Source of the DNA: Magnetospirillum fulvum MGU-K5
GTDB lineage: Bacteria; Pseudomonadota; Alphaproteobacteria; Rhodospirillales; Magnetospirillaceae
Assembly (NCBI RefSeq): GCF_000442515.1
Contig: NZ_AQPH01000039.1
Location: forward strand, 1 to 33,284
Direction: 5' to 3'
Length of the DNA: 33,284 nucleotides
In this document: positions 24,330-33,032 of the stretch, one piece after another
How positions within the stretch are numbered: position 1 is the stretch's first letter
How the letters are laid out: the number at the start of each line of letters is the position of its first letter
Notes under the pieces: model-generated
Told to the model about the DNA's origin: nothing
The model's input: only the letters and a program-made list of their open reading frames with translations
The model's database searches: none
Made by a program: the position numbers and the translations under genes

Positions 24330-24520
24330 CAACATTATCAATGCCGCGGTCTCGCGCGCTAAGTAGAACCGATACGTGGCCGGTTCTGCCGATGCATGGG
24401 TCTGGACTGGACCCCGCTTGCGGCAGCAGTTGGGGAGATCAGCGTAAAACTGAACCGACTCTTTTCATCATTTATCGCCGATGTGTGCGCTGCCCCAACT
24501 CCAGACAATCAACTATCTTT

Positions 24521-24958
24521 TCAAGCATTGAGATAAAACAAAAATCGCTCGTTCTGACTAAGGCTGGAGAGTGCTGCCTCGTTAACTTCAGATGTCGCCT
24601 GGAAGACAATATCCATCTTACTACGAGCTATTTCGCTTAGAGATATCAGCGAACTTCGTCGATCCGCTGGATCACTGGTGCGCTGGATCAGCCCGTCCCG
24701 TTCCATCCGGTTTAGGGTCGCCGCCATCGTCGGCTGCTCGACAGCAGCGAACTGAGTCAGCGCCTTTTGTGACAAGGCCTCGCCCTGCCCGAGGGCGAAG
24801 AAGATAGGCAGATATGCTGGGGCGATGCCGTGCGGCTTCAATCGCTGCTCAATGGCCAAGGCGAACAGGCGCGCTGCCCAGTTGGTCATATACCCGGCGG
24901 AACGGAGGCGATTTAGCGACATATATAGCTTGCTATCCAATTCTTGGCGGTGATACAT
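24521..24958 (-). CDS. MarR-family transcriptional regulator
   Basis: The 145-residue regulator has the MarR winged helix (about 50-110): LSQKALTQFAAVEQPTMAAT, then LNRMERDGLIQRTSDPADRRSSLISLSE. Start ATG 24958, with ATG 24922 (MSLNRLRSAGYMTNW) as a possible alternative that would leave two palindromes upstream of the gene. The C-terminal helix is a little short (ends QNERFLFYLNA). It is divergent from the membrane-protein/cytochrome pair at 24993, which it probably controls. Base composition is lower in GC than the flanking core genes. Confidence 0.88.
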   Translation of the reverse strand: MYHRQELDSKLYMSLNRLRSAGYMTNWAARLFALAIEQRLKPHGIAPAYLPIFFALGQGEALSQKALTQFAAVEQPTMAATLNRMERDGLIQRTSDPADRRSSLISLSEIARSKMDIVFQATSEVNEAALSSLSQNERFLFYLNA

Positions 24959-24972
24959 AGCTCACTATGTAT
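24953..24972. promoter_or_regulatory. Palindrome in the marR / membrane-protein divergent region
   Basis: ATACATAG-CTCA-CTATGTAT is a perfect inverted repeat of eight bases with a four-base spacer, overlapping the annotated MarR start. A smaller dyad, ATAGC-TT-GCTAT, lies at about 24925-24936. Size and position suit a MarR dimer controlling both directions. Confidence 0.55.
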
Positions 24973-24992
24973 CCCATCGGAGTGACACTGTC

Positions 24993-25460
24993 ATGTCATA
25001 TCATTCTTTCATTCGCCGCCTTCATCCGATCGCAGGCGGGATGGGCCTCGCGACCATCGCTATTTTTCAAGTGTCGACGTTGCTGGTGGAAACGTTCGGC
25101 AGCCCGGCCGACATCGCTGCGGTTAAGATTGCGATTCTCTGGGGCTTGCCGTTGCTGATTGCCTCTCTGGCCAGCGCTGGAGCCACGGGTTTCCGCCTTT
25201 CCACCACTGACCGTGAGGGACGTGCGGTCAAGATCGCCCGGATGAAACATATTGCCCGAAACGGCCTGCTGGTTCTTGTTCCCGCAGCATTCTTCCTCGC
25301 CTGGAAGGCGGCATCTCACGCCTTCGACTTCTGGTTCTACTCTGTGCAGGCTGTGGAATTTCTCGCCGGGGCCGTCAACTTTGCACTGCTGGCCTGCAAC
25401 ATGCGTGATGGCTTGGCCCATCGTGAGGGCATGGTGGCATTTTCTCGGGAGGAGCGGTGA
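24993..25460 (+). CDS. Four-helix integral membrane protein of unknown function
   Basis: The 155-residue protein has four predicted membrane helices (about 13-33, 45-66, 90-108, 116-135) and short loops. Histidines near membrane edges (H11 in RRLHPIAGG, H86 in MKHIARNG) could bind haem, but I see no definite b-haem pattern. I do not recognise the family. It ends in the TGATG that starts the cytochrome gene, so the two are translationally coupled. An electron-transfer or anchoring partner for that cytochrome is a reasonable inference from context only. Start ATG 24993. Confidence 0.7.
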   Translation: MSYHSFIRRLHPIAGGMGLATIAIFQVSTLLVETFGSPADIAAVKIAILWGLPLLIASLASAGATGFRLSTTDREGRAVKIARMKHIARNGLLVLVPAAFFLAWKAASHAFDFWFYSVQAVEFLAGAVNFALLACNMRDGLAHREGMVAFSREER

Positions 25461-25897
25461 TGGCCGTTACTCGCCTTTTACTTATGGCTCTGATGGTAAC
25501 AATCCTATCAGCCGGACTTGCCCATGCGACAGATTGGATTGAGGAGCGTGTTGTCGGCTTCAAGAACGTGAAGGCTTTAATCGCACGAATTGAAGATGGG
25601 TTATCGGAGGACAAGCTGGATAAGGTCGGAGCTGACGCCCAGACCGTAGCCAACTTCGCAGCCCGGATTCCCGACTTGTTTCCCGCTGGCAGTGGGCAGG
25701 GGGGCAAGACCAGTGCCAGCACCGACATTTGGATTCACTTCGCCGATTTCTCTTCCCGTGCAGAGGAGTTCCGGCGTGCCGCTGAGACTCTTGCGCACGC
25801 AGCTGAAACCGGCAATCGCGCCGGAGCGGAGAAGAGCTTTTCCGCGCTGCGTTCAACCTGCAAGTCTTGCCACATCCGTTACAAGGATCTGTTCTGA
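25460..25897 (+). CDS. Class II cytochrome c (cytochrome c'-like)
   Basis: The 145-residue protein begins with a signal peptide (about 1-23, ending in AHA). A four-helix-bundle-like body follows, and a single haem-attachment motif CKSCH close to the C-terminus (STCKSCHIRYKDLF), the hallmark of class II c-type cytochromes. It is therefore periplasmic and mono-haem. The body contains ALIARIEDGL and a hydrophobic/helical pattern, but the aromatic residues of true NO-binding cytochrome c' cannot be assigned by eye. ATG 25460 follows GGGAGGAG and overlaps the preceding stop; GTG 25457 is less likely. Confidence 0.87.
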   Translation: MAVTRLLLMALMVTILSAGLAHATDWIEERVVGFKNVKALIARIEDGLSEDKLDKVGADAQTVANFAARIPDLFPAGSGQGGKTSASTDIWIHFADFSSRAEEFRRAAETLAHAAETGNRAGAEKSFSALRSTCKSCHIRYKDLF

Positions 25898-25917
25898 GGA
25901 GAGAATTGGCCGAATAA

Positions 25918-25956
25918 GGGCTATCTCCCCGAACCCGCTTGCGGGCCAAGCCCGCA
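25918..25956. repeat. Right copy of 38-bp direct repeat
   Basis: Same 38 bases as 24291-24328 with one mismatch. Its right part forms TTGCGGG-CCAAG-CCCGCAA (25939-25957). Together the two copies bracket the MarR/membrane protein/cytochrome cassette. Confidence 0.85.
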
Positions 25957-26044
25957 AACACCCCTTTGTTTCTTCGGATAAAGACAGGGTGGGTCCGGGA
26001 GGCCAAGCCTCCCGGGCGGGGTTTGGGGCGAGGCCCCAACAAAC
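25939..26044. repeat. Row of three REP-like hairpins downstream of the cytochrome gene
   Basis: TTGCGGG-CCAAG-CCCGCAA (25939-25957), CCGGGAGGC-CAA-GCCTCCCGG (25995-26015) and GTTTGGGGC-GAG-GCCCCAAC (26021-26040). Short-loop GC hairpins like these are common dispersed elements in alphaproteobacterial intergenic DNA. Confidence 0.6.
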
Positions 26045-26063
26045 TATTGCCAGTCCCATAAAG

Positions 26064-26094
26064 AAAAGGCCGACCCCGCGAGGGATCGGCCTTT
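26064..26094. terminator. Bidirectional intrinsic terminator at the 3' end of aspS
   Basis: AAAAGGCCGA (26064-26073) pairs with TCGGCCTTT (26086-26094). On the minus strand the stem is followed by TTTTCTTT, so it terminates aspS; on the plus strand the T-run is shorter. Confidence 0.85.
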
Positions 26095-26115
26095 CGATTG
26101 GACCGGAGCCGGGCG

Positions 26116-27918
26116 TCAGGACGCGGCGGCTTCGGCATCCTTTTTCGGCTTGGGCAGGTCGAGCTTCAGGTGCAGTTCGCGCAGCCGCTCGGGCAGCACC
26201 GCCGCCGGGGCCTGCATCAGCAGATCCTGGGCTTGCTGGTTCATCGGGAACAGGATCACCTCGCGGATATTGGGCTCGTCGGCGAGCAACATCACGATGC
26301 GATCGACGCCGGGAGCGGCACCACCATGCGGAGGCGCGCCGAACTTGAACGCGTTCAGCATGCCGCCGAAATGTTCCTCGACGTGGGCAGCGGTATAGCC
26401 CGCGATCTCGAACGCCTTATACATGATGTCGGGGCGATGGTTGCGGATCGCGCCCGACGACAGTTCAACGCCGTTGCAGATGATGTCGTACTGATAGGCG
26501 TTGATCGTCAGCGGGTCCTGGGTCTGGAGCGCCTCCATCCCGCCCTGCGGCATCGAGAACGGGTTGTGCGAGAACTCGATCTGGCCGGTATCCTCGTTCA
26601 ACTCGTACATCGGGAAATCGACGGTCCAGCACAGCTTGAACACGTCCTTTTCCAGCAAATCGAGTTCGTTGCCGAGCTTGGTGCGAACCTGACCGGCGAA
26701 CTTGGCGGCAGCCAGCGGCTTGTCGCAGGCGAAGAACACGGCGTCGCCCTCGGACAGACCGGCGGCGACACGGATCGCCTCGACCCGTTCGGGATCGAGA
26801 TTTTTGGCGATCGGCCCCTTCGGGCCTTCGGCGGCGAACTGGATATAGCCCAGACCGCCCGCGCCGTTCTCGCGCGCCCATTCGTTCAGCTTGTCGAACC
26901 ACGAGCGCGGCTGGGCGGCGGCACCGGGGGCCGGAATGGCGCGGACCACCGATCCCTTCTCGACCAGTTTGGCGAACAGACCAAAGCCCGAACCACGGAA
27001 CGGCTCGGTAACGTCGGCGATCAGGATCGGGTTGCGCAGGTCGGGCTTGTCCGAACCGTATTTCAGCATCGCGTCGGCGTAAGCGATGCGGGGGAACGGC
27101 GCGGGAGTGACGGTGCGGCCCTTGCCGAACTCGCGGAACACCCCTTCCAGCACCGGCTCGATCGCGGCGAACACGTCTTCCTGGGTGACGTAGCTCATCT
27201 CGAAATCGAGCTGATAGAACTCGCCGGGGCTGCGGTCGGCACGCCCGGCTTCGTCACGGAAACAGGGGGCAATCTGGAAGTAGCGATCAAAGCCCGCGAC
27301 CATCAGCATCTGCTTGAATTGCTGCGGCGCCTGCGGCAGGGCATAGAACTTGCCGGGATGAATCCGCGACGGCACCAGATAATCGCGGGCACCCTCGGGG
27401 CTGCTGGCGGTCAGAATCGGCGTCTGGAACTCGGTGAAGCCCTGGTCCTGCATCGCCCGGCGCAGGAAAGCGATCACCTTCGAGCGCAGCATCATGTTGG
27501 CGTGGACGTCTTCGCGGCGCAGATCGAGGAAGCGATATTTCAGCCGCATGTCCTCGGGATAATCCTGGTCACCCGCAACCTGCATCGGCAGCACGTCGGC
27601 GATCGACTGGATCTCAACCTCGGCGACCTGCAATTCGATCTCGCCGGTGGGCAGGCGCGGATTGATGGTCTCGGCCGAGCGCAGAACCACCTTGCCGGTC
27701 ACGGTGACGACGCTTTCGGGGCGCGCCCGCTCCAGCACCGAGAACACCGGGCTGGAGATATCGGCGACACATTGAGTGATGCCGTAATGGTCGCGCAGGT
27801 CGACGAAAAGCAGATTGCCGTGATCGCGCTTGCGATGGACCCATCCCGACAGCCGGACCTGAGAGTCGGCGTCCGTGGCCTTCAACTGGCCGCAGGTGTG
27901 GGTTCTATAGACGTGCAT
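26116..27918 (-). CDS. aspS: Aspartyl-tRNA synthetase (probably non-discriminating type)
   Basis: Charges tRNA-Asp and, in bacteria using GatCAB, also tRNA-Asn with aspartate. The 600-residue class II synthetase has an N-terminal OB anticodon-binding domain (1-110; [20 protein letters not shown]), motif 2 [19 protein letters not shown], a GAD insertion (about 300-420) and motif 3 [16 protein letters not shown] 27918 ([10 protein letters not shown]) gives the standard length; the frame is open to 28176, but those residues have no AspRS similarity. Whether it is non-discriminating is inferred from lineage, not from a residue I can prove. It is divergent from rnd. Confidence 0.97.
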   Translation of the reverse strand: MHVYRTHTCGQLKATDADSQVRLSGWVHRKRDHGNLLFVDLRDHYGITQCVADISSPVFSVLERARPESVVTVTGKVVLRSAETINPRLPTGEIELQVAEVEIQSIADVLPMQVAGDQDYPEDMRLKYRFLDLRREDVHANMMLRSKVIAFLRRAMQDQGFTEFQTPILTASSPEGARDYLVPSRIHPGKFYALPQAPQQFKQMLMVAGFDRYFQIAPCFRDEAGRADRSPGEFYQLDFEMSYVTQEDVFAAIEPVLEGVFREFGKGRTVTPAPFPRIAYADAMLKYGSDKPDLRNPILIADVTEPFRGSGFGLFAKLVEKGSVVRAIPAPGAAAQPRSWFDKLNEWARENGAGGLGYIQFAAEGPKGPIAKNLDPERVEAIRVAAGLSEGDAVFFACDKPLAAAKFAGQVRTKLGNELDLLEKDVFKLCWTVDFPMYELNEDTGQIEFSHNPFSMPQGGMEALQTQDPLTINAYQYDIICNGVELSSGAIRNHRPDIMYKAFEIAGYTAAHVEEHFGGMLNAFKFGAPPHGGAAPGVDRIVMLLADEPNIREVILFPMNQQAQDLLMQAPAAVLPERLRELHLKLDLPKPKKDAEAAAS

Positions 27919-28184
27919 GTGACCGTGACTCCGTACTTTCGACAGCCTGCTGGCTCGGAACCGCGAAGAAAGGCACCCCCGCCCTGCCTTTGTCAAGGCA
28001 GGTTTGCCCCTTTGCCGGCCGCCCTTGCGCTTTGCCTGCGCAACCGGGCGGACAAGGAAGGGATCGTGCTTGGTCCGAGTCGGTGGCGAAGTATAATCCG
28101 GGCGGCCGTCAATTGGCGACAACCGCTTGAACGGGCTGCGGATGTCCTTGCCGCTCCCCCCCGTCAGGTGTATCACTTCTCATC
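27919..28184. other. aspS / rnd divergent intergenic region
   Basis: About 266 bases with no gene. It must hold the promoters of both divergent genes. GC-rich, with no outstanding palindrome or clear -35/-10 pair by eye. Confidence 0.4.
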
Positions 28185-29387
28185 ATGCCGATGATCTCCG
28201 ATACCGAGTCGCTGGCGGCTTTCTGTCAGCGATTGAAATCCGCATCCTTCGTCACCGTCGACACCGAATTCATGCGGGAGAAGACGTATTGGCCCATCCT
28301 CTGCCTGGTGCAGGTGGGCGGGCCGGATGAAGCCCATGTCATCGATCCCCTGGCACCGGGCATCGACCTCACCCCGCTGTTCGAGCTGATGGCCGACACC
28401 TCGGTGTTGAAGGTCTTTCACGCCGCCCGCCAGGACGTCGAAATCTTCCTTCACATTGCGGGCGCGCTGCCCATGCCGCTGTTCGACACGCAGGTTGCGG
28501 CGATGGTGTGCGGCTTTGGCGACGCAGTCAGCTACGAGACCCTGGCCTCGCAATTGGCCAAGGCCCGGATCGACAAATCGCTGCGCTTCACCGACTGGTC
28601 GATCCGCCCGTTGTCGGACAAGCAGGTTCAATACGCCCTGGCCGATGTCACCCATTTGCGCGTCGCCTATGAAAAGCTGGTGCGCAAGCTGGAACGCAAC
28701 GGCCGCCTGGAATGGCTGGCCGAAGAAATGGCGATCCTGGCCGATCCGGCGACCTATCGCGTCGATCCGGCCCAGGCGTGGCGGCGGCTGAAGCCGCGCT
28801 CGAACTCGCCTCGCTTCCTGGCGGTGCTGAAGGAACTGGCGGCGTGGCGCGAGCACGAAGCGCAGGATCGCGACCTGCCCCGCCAGCGGGTTTTGCGCGA
28901 CGAGACCCTGACCGAGATCGCCGCCCACCATCCCAGCGACACCGCCGAATTGGGCCGGATGCGCGGGATCGGCAAGGGACTGGTCGAAGGACGGATGGGA
29001 CAGGCGATCCTGGAAGCGGTGCGGCGCGGCCTTGAGACGCCCGAAAGCGACTGCCCGGTTCCGCCCGACCGGATCGAGGTGCCCAAGGGATTGGGTGCCG
29101 TCGTCGATCTGCTGAAGGTTCTGCTGAAGATGAAGTGCGACGAGCACGGCGTCGCCAGCCGTCTGGTCGCCAACTCGGCCGACATCGACGCGATCGCCTC
29201 GACCGATGATGCCGACGTTCCCGCCTTGCGCGGCTGGCGCCGCGAATTGTTCGGCGAAGACGCGCTGCGGCTCAAGAACGGTCAGGTCGGCCTGGGCTTT
29301 TGCAAGGACGGACGCCGCCTGCGCCTGATCCCGACCGATCCGGACGAGGCGAGCGACGCCCCCCTGCCGGAAGAAGCGGCCGACTGA
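28185..29387 (+). CDS. rnd: Ribonuclease D
   Basis: 3'-to-5' exoribonuclease that trims tRNA and other structured-RNA 3' ends. The 400-residue protein has an N-terminal DEDDy exonuclease domain with VDTEFM (D26, E28), KVFHAARQDVEIF, LFDTQVAA and the Exo III region YALADVTHL. HRDC-type helical domains follow (about 210-290 and the C-terminal part). Start ATG 28185, or ATG 28191 two codons in. It ends at a strong terminator before the convergent olsB-type gene. Confidence 0.95.
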   Translation: MPMISDTESLAAFCQRLKSASFVTVDTEFMREKTYWPILCLVQVGGPDEAHVIDPLAPGIDLTPLFELMADTSVLKVFHAARQDVEIFLHIAGALPMPLFDTQVAAMVCGFGDAVSYETLASQLAKARIDKSLRFTDWSIRPLSDKQVQYALADVTHLRVAYEKLVRKLERNGRLEWLAEEMAILADPATYRVDPAQAWRRLKPRSNSPRFLAVLKELAAWREHEAQDRDLPRQRVLRDETLTEIAAHHPSDTAELGRMRGIGKGLVEGRMGQAILEAVRRGLETPESDCPVPPDRIEVPKGLGAVVDLLKVLLKMKCDEHGVASRLVANSADIDAIASTDDADVPALRGWRRELFGEDALRLKNGQVGLGFCKDGRRLRLIPTDPDEASDAPLPEEAAD

Positions 29388-29414
29388 TCGGCCGAACGGT
29401 CACCCAAAACAGTT

Positions 29415-29451
29415 AAAGCCCCCGGAAGAGCGATCCTCCGGGGGCTTTTTT
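29415..29451. terminator. Intrinsic terminator between rnd and olsB
   Basis: AAAGCCCCCGGA and TCCGGGGGCTTTTTT form a ten-pair stem followed by six T on the plus strand. The A-run on the left makes it usable by the convergent minus-strand gene as well. Confidence 0.9.
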
Positions 29452-29462
29452 GTCGGTTCGGC

Positions 29463-30242
29463 TCACACCGAGAAGCGTTTGACGTAACGTCCGGCGATAT
29501 CGGCGGCACTGACCACGACGAGAACATCGGTGGTGTTGAACTGGTGATCGATCACCGCCCCGTCACCGACCATTCCGCCCAGGCGCAGATAGCCCTTCAG
29601 CAGCGGCGGCAGCGAGGCGAGAACCCGTCTCGCATCCCAGCTCGCCTCGATCCCGGCGAAATCGATCCGGTCACGGCTGGATAACGCCCGGCCGCGCAAG
29701 GCGGGCGGGGCCAGATGGTTGTCGCGCAGATAGGCGATCTGCGGACCCAGCACCGCCGGATCGGTGCCGGGCAGGCTGCCGCAGCCGAACAGCAGGCGGA
29801 TGTCGTTCTCGACCATGTAGGCGGCCAGCCCCTGCCACAGCATTTGCAGGGTGCCGCGATGGCGCCAGCGCGCATCGACGCAAGACCGCCCGAGTTCCAG
29901 GATTGGACCCGACGTCGCCAGCAGCGCCGACAGATCGAACTCGCCCTCGGAATAGAAATGCCCGACGCGGGCGGCGGCGGCGCGGTGGATCAGGCGATAG
30001 GTTCCGACCACTTCGCCTTCGGCCAAAACCAGCAGATGATCGCACACATCGTCATATTCGTCGAAGTCACGATCCTGCTTACGCATCAGGGCGGTAGGCT
30101 TTGCTCCCATTTCCTCGTAAAACACCCGATAGCGGATGCGTTGAGCCGCTTCGATCTCGGCCCGACTTTCGGCCAGACGGACTTCGACGGCGCCGGGGGC
30201 AGCCGGCATGAGGGCTTGGACAACCAGGTCCTGGTGGGTCAA
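29463..30242 (-). CDS. olsB: OlsB-type L-ornithine N-alpha-acyltransferase (GNAT fold)
   Basis: OlsB transfers a 3-hydroxyacyl group from acyl-ACP to ornithine, the first step of ornithine-lipid synthesis. The 259-residue protein has VRLAESRAEIEAAQRIRYRV, then FYEEMGA (about 21-47), DEYDDVCDHLLVL, the EGEVVGTYRLI strand and the ELGRSCVDARWRHRG region of the family. Start TTG 30242 has GAGGTG four bases upstream; ATG 30209 is the alternative. The O-acyltransferase partner OlsA is not adjacent, which is common. Older annotations call such proteins haemolysin-like. Confidence 0.82.
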   Translation of the reverse strand: MTHQDLVVQALMPAAPGAVEVRLAESRAEIEAAQRIRYRVFYEEMGAKPTALMRKQDRDFDEYDDVCDHLLVLAEGEVVGTYRLIHRAAAARVGHFYSEGEFDLSALLATSGPILELGRSCVDARWRHRGTLQMLWQGLAAYMVENDIRLLFGCGSLPGTDPAVLGPQIAYLRDNHLAPPALRGRALSSRDRIDFAGIEASWDARRVLASLPPLLKGYLRLGGMVGDGAVIDHQFNTTDVLVVVSAADIAGRYVKRFSV

Positions 30243-30499
30243 GACGCACCTCGGTTGATGAATTGTTGATGAAAAGTTGATGCAAAATCACGGACCAGAG
30301 ACAACATCCCTGTATGAGACCGGATTCCCCTGCATTCCGGGAATTAATTACCGGCACCTCGACAGTTCAGCTATCGCCGATGTCCACGGGATGACATATA
30401 TCTTGAAGACTTGTTCAATCGTGGTGAAATAATTATTACACATGGCATCCGGTACTTGGGCCACGGCCCGCCCGGAACCGAACGACAAGGGGAGAGATG
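30243..30499. other. Intergenic region upstream of olsB and the tail-anchored hypothetical
   Basis: About 255 bases, A/T-richer than its surroundings, with no gene. It must hold the divergent promoters of the two flanking genes; no single -35/-10 pair stands out. Confidence 0.4.
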
Positions 30500-30865
30500 A
30501 TGGCGGAGACACGGATTGCCTTCGTCGAAGGATTCCAGTTCTCGTTCCACCAGGAAGAGTCGGCCAAACCGACCCGGCGGGTCAATTCACGCTGGGAGGT
30601 GCGCGACTGGGCCTGTCAGGTCGAGTATGAGGGGGAGTGGTGCCGCTTCACCCTGCACGAATTCAATGACGGCGTATTCGAACCGTCGGCGATCCAAGGG
30701 GTGTTCAGCGACTTTGCCGGAGCCGCCGCGGCCGAGGTCACGATTCGCTGGCTGCAACGCCGCATCGCGGAAAAAGACGCCCGCAACCGGCTCCAGCGCA
30801 CCTTATTTCTGGGGGGAATCGCGGTTATCACCGCTTTAGTGTTGGCGGCGATCTCGCTACGCTGA
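30500..30865 (+). CDS. Hypothetical protein with C-terminal membrane anchor
   Basis: The 121-residue protein has a soluble N-terminal part of about 95 residues rich in aromatic and charged residues (EGFQFSFHQEESAKPTRRVN; WACQVEYEGEWCRFTLHEFN). A basic helix (RIAEKDARNRLQRT) and one C-terminal membrane helix (about 99-119, FLGGIAVITALVLAAISLR) follow. It is oriented as a tail-anchored cytoplasmic protein. I do not recognise the family. ATG 30500 has AGGGGAG five bases upstream and is preferred over ATG 30497. It is followed by msrA after about 50 bases on the same strand, possibly one unit. Confidence 0.7.
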   Translation: MAETRIAFVEGFQFSFHQEESAKPTRRVNSRWEVRDWACQVEYEGEWCRFTLHEFNDGVFEPSAIQGVFSDFAGAAAAEVTIRWLQRRIAEKDARNRLQRTLFLGGIAVITALVLAAISLR

Positions 30866-30918
30866 GACGGCACCCCCATATCAAGGCCAGGACCTAAGAC
30901 GCGGAGGACGTGGCAACG

Positions 30919-31551
30919 ATGTTCGGCAGACACGACAAGACCAAAATGGTGAGTGCGACCGAGGCCCTGCCCGGCCGTGCCGAAGCGATGGTGGTCCCCA
31001 ATCGCCATCTGGTGCTGGGCACCCCCCTGTTACCGCCGTTTCCCGCCGGGATTGAAACGGCGATCTTTGGTCTCGGCTGCTTCTGGGGGGCGGAACGATT
31101 GTTCTGGAAACAGCCCGGCGTGCATTCGACCTCGGTCGGCTATGCCGGGGGCTTCACCGCCAATCCGACCTATGAAGAGGTCTGCACCGGCCGCACCGGC
31201 CATGCCGAAGTGGTTCTGGTCGCGTTCGACCCGACGATGATCTCTTATGCGACGCTGTTACGCCTGTTCTGGGAAGCGCATGATCCGACGATGGGGATGC
31301 GTCAAGGCAACGATATCGGCACCCAGTACCGCTCGATCGTGCTGACCGCGACCCCCGAACAGGATCGTCAGGCCCGGACCTCGCTTGAAACCTATCAGGC
31401 GGCACTCAATCAGGCCGGGCGCGGCACCATCTCGACCAGCATCGAAGCGGCCGGGCCGTTCTTTTGGGCGGAACCCGAACATCAGCAATATCTGGCCCGT
31501 AATCCTAGCGGTTATTGCGGATTAGGCGGCACCGGCGTCCGCCTTTGCTGA
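30919..31551 (+). CDS. msrA: Peptide-methionine (S)-S-oxide reductase
   Basis: Repairs oxidised methionine. The 210-residue enzyme aligns throughout with the long enterobacterial form: ALPGR near 16-20, catalytic C54 in [53 protein letters not shown] and resolving cysteines C200 (GYCGLGG) and C210 at the end. ATG 30919 matches the usual N-terminus ([20 protein letters not shown]) and lies 11 bases after GGAGG; GTG 30910 is too close to that site. Cytoplasmic, thioredoxin-coupled. Confidence 0.95.
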   Translation: MFGRHDKTKMVSATEALPGRAEAMVVPNRHLVLGTPLLPPFPAGIETAIFGLGCFWGAERLFWKQPGVHSTSVGYAGGFTANPTYEEVCTGRTGHAEVVLVAFDPTMISYATLLRLFWEAHDPTMGMRQGNDIGTQYRSIVLTATPEQDRQARTSLETYQAALNQAGRGTISTSIEAAGPFFWAEPEHQQYLARNPSGYCGLGGTGVRLC

Positions 31552-31717
31552 AAGGAACCTAGAGATATCGACCTCTTCGGTTGCAAGCGGCCTTTATCTA
31601 TGCTTAGGTCATAAGTAACAGGTTTCGGGGTAAACGGTCGGCTTTAGGGGAAGTACAGGATATGCTCAGGTCTCGTTTCGCGCTCCCCCGCCGCCCCCTG
31701 ACCGACGACCAGCGCAC

Positions 31718-32806
31718 ATGAGACCGTACGTCGTCGCACTGTTCAATCAAAAGGGCGGCATTTCCAAGACCACCACCAGCACGAACCTTGCCGTGTGTCT
31801 GGCTGCGTTCGGCAAGTCGGTCATTGTGATCGACCTGGATTCCCAGGGAGATTCGACCAAAAGCCTGGGGATCGATCCCAAAATCCGCGAAGGCGTGTTC
31901 GACCTGTTCATCAGCCATGCTCCGGTCGACAGCGTGATCCGCGACACCCCTTACGACGGGCTGCGGGTGTTGCCGTCGACCTACAGTCTGGCCGGGATCG
32001 AGGTCAAACTGTCCGAGCTTCAGAACTCGCAACGGACGCTGAGCGCGATCCTCGCCAATGCCAAGCTCGATTGCGATTATGTCGTGATCGATTGCCCGCC
32101 CGCTCTTGGCATTCTGCCGATCAACGCCCTGGCCGCCGCCCATGCGGTGATCATTCCGGTAACCGCGACGCCTTATGCCAATGACGGGCTGCTGCGCACC
32201 CTGCCCTCGATCAAATATGTTCAGGAGGGATTGAACAAATCCCTGCTGCTCCAGGGCGTTCTGTTCACCATCCACGACCGCAACAAGACCGCCCGCCGGA
32301 TCAGCGACCTGATCCGCTCGCGCTTGGGCGGCACCGTTTATCGCAGCCAGATTCCCCGCGACAACATGGTGATCGAGGCGGCGACCGCCGGTTTGCCGGT
32401 CTGCGTCTATGCCCCCCGCTCCGCCGCGGCGCAATCCCACCTCGATTTCACCGAGGAATTTCTCGACCGCCACACCGCGATCGCCGCCAAGGCGGGGGAA
32501 ACGGTGCCACCCCGCCCCAGCCGCGACGTGGCCCTTGACCGCCTGCTCCGCTGGCGCGGCGAGATCGCCTCGGCCGCCGGTCCGGCGACCGCTGCCGGGT
32601 TACGCCAGCGCAAAAGCCAGCTTGACCGCCTGCTGTACGGCGACCGCACCCTGATCGAACGCTGGCATCTCGGCGTGATCCATTTCTTCATTGATAACCG
32701 ACTGTCGCTGGCGGTGTTTCTGCTGCTACTGCTGGCCGGATTGATCGCCCTGCTCGGGGCCAGCCTCGAAGGCTTGCGCCGACTGTCCGATATCATCGGC
32801 CTGTAG
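31718..32806 (+). CDS. ParA/Soj-like ATPase with C-terminal membrane anchor
   Basis: The 362-residue protein has the deviant Walker A motif of ParA/MinD ATPases at 12-19 as KGGISKTT (signature K12 and catalytic K17 kept; the usual KGGVGKTT glycine is serine). Walker A' is DLDSQGDST (39-47) and Walker B VVIDCPP (122-128). Then comes a normal ParA body to about 255, a basic linker and one strongly hydrophobic C-terminal helix (about 329-350). ParA proteins normally reach membrane or nucleoid without a transmembrane helix, so this architecture is unusual. No parB or parS-like site adjoins. Start ATG 31718; no strong ribosome site. It is more likely a positioning ATPase than the chromosome-partition protein. 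Confidence 0.85.
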   Translation: MRPYVVALFNQKGGISKTTTSTNLAVCLAAFGKSVIVIDLDSQGDSTKSLGIDPKIREGVFDLFISHAPVDSVIRDTPYDGLRVLPSTYSLAGIEVKLSELQNSQRTLSAILANAKLDCDYVVIDCPPALGILPINALAAAHAVIIPVTATPYANDGLLRTLPSIKYVQEGLNKSLLLQGVLFTIHDRNKTARRISDLIRSRLGGTVYRSQIPRDNMVIEAATAGLPVCVYAPRSAAAQSHLDFTEEFLDRHTAIAAKAGETVPPRPSRDVALDRLLRWRGEIASAAGPATAAGLRQRKSQLDRLLYGDRTLIERWHLGVIHFFIDNRLSLAVFLLLLLAGLIALLGASLEGLRRLSDIIGL

Positions 32807-33032
32807 CGCCCCGCGCACACGCAATTCGGGTCAACACCCGAATATCACCGCCCCTTATCCATTGCCACGCCCAGCCTCGCATCGAAAAGATGCCGAGGCC
32901 AGGACGGCATTCGCCCCAACATCCTTATAGTCTATAGGTTTTATGGTTTTGTGTTGACGCCGCTGGCGCGTGGTCATTAGTGTTGTTTTTAGATAAAGAA
33001 CACTTCGCCACCGTAATTAACGGAGTCCTCCC
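32807..33032. promoter_or_regulatory. Leader/promoter region of the ABC substrate-binding gene
   Basis: About 225 bases, A/T-rich from 32930. TTGACG at 32954-32959 could be a -35 box with TTAGTG seventeen bases on as a weak -10, suggesting an activated promoter. CTATA motifs repeat at about 32928-32938. Nothing firm beyond that. Confidence 0.35.

Noticed and set aside
26098-28194. 698-codon plus-strand open frame
   Set aside because: Antisense shadow of aspS caused by high GC; the minus-strand protein is a complete AspRS.
31718-32806. Chromosome partition ParA
   Set aside because: No parB alongside, altered Walker A and a C-terminal membrane helix; more likely a specialised positioning ATPase.
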